A stretch of 15,533 bases of DNA, from NCBI GenBank assembly GCA_017461825.1, contig JAFTXB010000172.1, positions 1 to 15,533 of the forward strand, written 5' to 3'. Under the pieces are notes generated by a model. The model saw only the letters and a program-made list of their open reading frames with translations. It searched no databases and was not told the origin of the DNA. A program made the translations under genes and the position numbers. Source of the stretch: Clostridia bacterium. Its GTDB lineage: Bacteria; Bacillota; Clostridia; Oscillospirales; CAG-272. Of the stretch, positions 13,871 through 15,533 are shown in pieces (position 1 is the stretch's first letter; every line of letters starts with the position of its first letter).

Positions 13871-14593
13871 ATGCTTGCACGCTCGCACACCGTACTGCTC
13901 GCATTTGCCATTGTTTTTGCCATGGGAATGGCACTTGCCGTAGCGATCCTTTGTATTCCCATGGTATCCAATGAAGCACCGAACGAGCCAAGCACGGAAT
14001 TGGACGCGCCCTCCACCTCCCCCAAAAGCGAAGCCTTGACGGAAAGCGAAACCGAGCCCACACCGATCCTGCCCGATGTGAGCAACGGGTTGCAATTTAC
14101 GTCATTGGGAAATGGCACCTGCGCGCTGACGGGTATTGGCGTTTGTGTTGACGCTTGTATCGTGATTCCCGAATACTCGCCATTTGGCGACCGTGTGACC
14201 GAGATCGTGCCGCGCGCGCTTTACGGGGTTTCGACGGTTACGGCGATCCAGATCCCCGCCTCGGTGCGTGTGATCGGCGAGCTTGCCTTTGCCGCATGTG
14301 AAAATCTGATGTACATATCGGTAAGCAACGCAAATCCTTACTTTTGTGATGCGGACGGCGTGCTTTACACCCTTGACCGCTCTGTGCTCCTCTGCTATCC
14401 TCCCATGCGCGCGGGAAGCGTTGCCGTAATTGAAGCCGCCACCGTAAAAATTTCCGACATGGCTTTTTTCGGCTGTGTTTATCTCACGAGCATTCAATAT
14501 CAAGGCTCCCCCGAGCAATGGGAGCAGATCGTTATCGGCTCCAAAAACTACAGCCTTACAGCCGCGGCTAAAACCTTTTTACTGTCAGATTAA
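13871..14593 (+). CDS. Membrane-anchored BspA-like leucine-rich repeat (LRR_5) protein
   Basis: This 240-aa protein has an N-terminal membrane segment (about 8-31), then a Ser/Thr/Glu/Pro-rich linker (34-70) and LRR_5-type repeats: VTEIVPRALYGVSTVTAIQI, ASVRVIGELAFAACENLMYI (129-149) and VKISDMAFFGCVYLTSIQY (192-210). The repeats are interrupted by the DADGVLYTLDRSVLLCYPP insert common in BspA-like proteins. It should be displayed outside the cell, where BspA-like proteins mediate adhesion or binding; no specific partner can be named. It is short for the family, with only a few repeats. ATG 13871 has an AGAAAGGA ribosome binding site nine bases upstream; ATG 13861 is excluded by an immediate TGA. 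Repeat copy R3 starts 15 bases after its stop. Confidence 0.85.
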   Translation: MLARSHTVLLAFAIVFAMGMALAVAILCIPMVSNEAPNEPSTELDAPSTSPKSEALTESETEPTPILPDVSNGLQFTSLGNGTCALTGIGVCVDACIVIPEYSPFGDRVTEIVPRALYGVSTVTAIQIPASVRVIGELAFAACENLMYISVSNANPYFCDADGVLYTLDRSVLLCYPPMRAGSVAVIEAATVKISDMAFFGCVYLTSIQYQGSPEQWEQIVIGSKNYSLTAAAKTFLLSD

Positions 14594-14608
14594 TCTTAAA
14601 ATTTTTTT

Positions 14609-14697
14609 GTCAGAAAACTTTTAAAAAAGTTTTCCGACACCTTTCAAAACTTTCAAAAAAGGATATATGGATATTGTGAGATTGGGTGCAGTATGAC
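14609..14697 (+). repeat. Structured intergenic repeat, short copy R3 (89 bp)
   Basis: Shares the start GTCAGAAAACTTTT (14609-14622), the middle block CCGACACC-TTTCAAAACTTTC (from 14634), GGATATTGTG (14669-14678) and the TGACGG end (14694-14699) with R1 and R2. It lacks the roughly 50-base GC-rich double-hairpin centre. Instead 14609-14638 is a near-perfect palindrome with 13 of 14 pairs and an AA loop. Same orientation relative to the preceding gene as the other copies. Confidence 0.8.
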
Positions 14698-14765
14698 GGA
14701 AAAGATGCAAGTAGTTGCGTGACCAAGGCGTTAGCCGCGAAATGTGCGGTGTTGTCTTAAAAACA

Positions 14766-14818
14766 ATATCCCGCGTGTCGTCGCCAAGGAAGGATAGCAG
14801 CGATGTCACGCGGGATAT
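14766..14818. terminator. Long hairpin between convergent genes, probable bidirectional terminator
   Basis: ATATCCCGCGTG (14766-14777) pairs exactly with 14807-14818, and the stem continues inward through CGTCGC/GCGATG with one mismatch and a G-T pair. On the minus strand TTGTTTTTAAG follows the stem, fitting a terminator for the leftward genes ending at 14851. The plus side has only TTGTTTG. Confidence 0.7.
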
Positions 14819-14850
14819 TTGTTTGCAATAAAGTTTTTTATAATATTTGT

Positions 14851-15183
14851 TCAGCGGTAATAAACATAATAAACGATGATGGTGCGCTCTCTGCCTCCGT
14901 GCTCAAGGTCGGGGGCTGTGATGACCACGCCGTCCTTGGAAAGGAGCTCCCATGCCTGCATCTGTTCGATCTTACACCGAAAAATAACGTCTGCCGACGC
15001 AAAGACCAACAGCTCGTCATCGCGGATATTGAGACCGCCGTTGCGTCCGATGACCTCGTCAACGTCATTGATCTTTTCGGTTACGTAGCGGATATGATGG
15101 TTGCTCATCTGTCTCGCCATCTCCCAACGGTATTGCTTGCTGTTGGGATTTTTGCTCTTTTTGGAAAACAGTTTTTTAAACAT
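14851..15183 (-). CDS. Conserved hypothetical protein, family not recognised
   Basis: This 110-aa protein is soluble, with a Lys-rich start (MFKKLFSKKSK) and no signal peptide or membrane segment. A charged helix (about 15-45) leads into an alternating strand region with IGRNGGLNIRDDELLVFASA (45-64), then FRCKIEQMQAWELLSKDGVV, and it ends in a conserved-looking EHGGRERTIIVYYVYYR. I know no named family for it and assign no function. ATG 15183 has AAAAGGAAG upstream. It starts 23 bases after the stop of the preceding methyltransferase-like gene, so the two are probably co-transcribed and may act together. It ends before the hairpin at 14766-14818. Confidence 0.75.
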   Translation of the reverse strand: MFKKLFSKKSKNPNSKQYRWEMARQMSNHHIRYVTEKINDVDEVIGRNGGLNIRDDELLVFASADVIFRCKIEQMQAWELLSKDGVVITAPDLEHGGRERTIIVYYVYYR

Positions 15184-15206
15184 AGCCGTTTCTTCCTTTT
15201 GTAAAG

Positions 15207-15533
15207 TTATTCTCCGAGCAAAAACGCTTTTGCGGCATGATATTCGTCACGCAGCTTTTGGGCTGTGGGCGAATTTTGATCAAATCCCGATTTGCGGAGC
15301 GCTCGAAGCATGATGTTTTTCGGTGTTTCCTCGGGATCGATGAGTTCAAGCGCCGCAACCGCGTAGCCTTGTGATTCCAAAAGCTTGAGACGAAGCGCAT
15401 CGGTAGCGGCATCGCAGAATTTTTGTCTGAGCATGGAGTGTTCGGAGATAAAAGAGAGCGTATTGCAGTTGAGCGTGTGGTTGAGCTCATGGTGACAGCA
15501 GGGAGTGGACAGAATGACATCGGCATTCCATTC
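15207..15533 (-). CDS. SAM-dependent methyltransferase (Methyltransf_32-like), C-terminal part, cut by the window edge
   Basis: The open frame runs to the right edge without a stop, so the visible 108 codons are the C-terminal part of a longer protein. The Met at 15434 is internal. The edge residues read ADVILSTPCCHHELNHTLNC, the CCHHELN block I associate with the Methyltransf_32 type of class I methyltransferase-like proteins (a group that includes the eukaryotic METTL25 relatives). Next comes MLRQKFCDAATDALRLKLLE, then YAVAALELIDPEETPKNIML and a short tail. In relatives the SAM-binding half precedes this block, and it lies outside the window. Substrate unknown; RNA or protein modification is a guess from relatives. 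It is the upstream partner of the 110-aa protein gene. Confidence 0.8.
   Translation of the reverse strand, partial: EWNADVILSTPCCHHELNHTLNCNTLSFISEHSMLRQKFCDAATDALRLKLLESQGYAVAALELIDPEETPKNIMLRALRKSGFDQNSPTAQKLRDEYHAAKAFLLGE

Noticed and set aside
15176..15526. Minus-strand open frame of 116 codons overlapping the methyltransferase end
   Set aside because: A different frame from the one carrying the CCHHELN block; low-complexity translation, and it overlaps the start of the 110-aa gene.
1..15533. CRISPR array, tRNA, rRNA, toxin-antitoxin or phage-defence genes
   Set aside because: No regularly spaced repeats, no tRNA-like cloverleaf with a usable anticodon, and no recognised defence or toxin family among the supported genes.

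Overview
The window looks like a chromosomal segment of an anaerobic, low-to-mid GC Firmicute, probably an uncultured gut Clostridia member (inference). The grounds are a SEDS cell-wall polymerase, a SleB/CwlJ-type hydrolase with a stalk domain, a DUF4830 protein, YmdB, a BspA-like LRR_5 protein, a solute-binding lipoprotein with an AraC partner, AGGAGG-type ribosome binding sites and TTG-17-TAnnnT promoters. There is no rRNA, tRNA, CRISPR array, transposase, integrase or phage gene. Fifteen protein genes are supported, one of them cut by the right edge.

Left part (1-4590): a RodA/FtsW-family gene, a DUF4830 secreted protein, a class-3 lipase-like hydrolase and an ASCH-domain protein all run rightward. 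A convergent cell-wall hydrolase (minus) and a divergent HAD phosphatase follow. The second and third genes each have their translation start inside a strong hairpin: one buries the Shine-Dalgarno sequence, the other the start codon.

Middle (4590-8300): three SGNH/GDSL hydrolase genes form an island. Two tandem paralogues run leftward and a more distant one runs rightward from a shared divergent promoter region. The island is bracketed by two copies of a structured intergenic repeat in inverted orientation, identical over 94 bp. A third, internally shortened copy lies near 14.6 kb. All three copies sit just after a stop codon in the same sense as the gene they follow.

Right part (8300-15533): a DUF378 membrane protein with a structured leader; a leftward pair of ymdB and an FAD-dependent oxidoreductase; an orphan solute-binding lipoprotein divergent from an AraC-family regulator; a membrane-anchored LRR_5 protein; and, leftward at the edge, the 3' end of a putative SAM-dependent methyltransferase followed by a conserved protein I do not recognise.

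Functionally the window mixes envelope housekeeping (RodA, SleB-like hydrolase) with carbohydrate-related accessory genes (SGNH esterases, solute-binding protein plus AraC, FAD oxidoreductase). The most unusual features are non-coding: the 3'-end repeat family, the hairpins over two translation starts, and the leader of the DUF378 gene.
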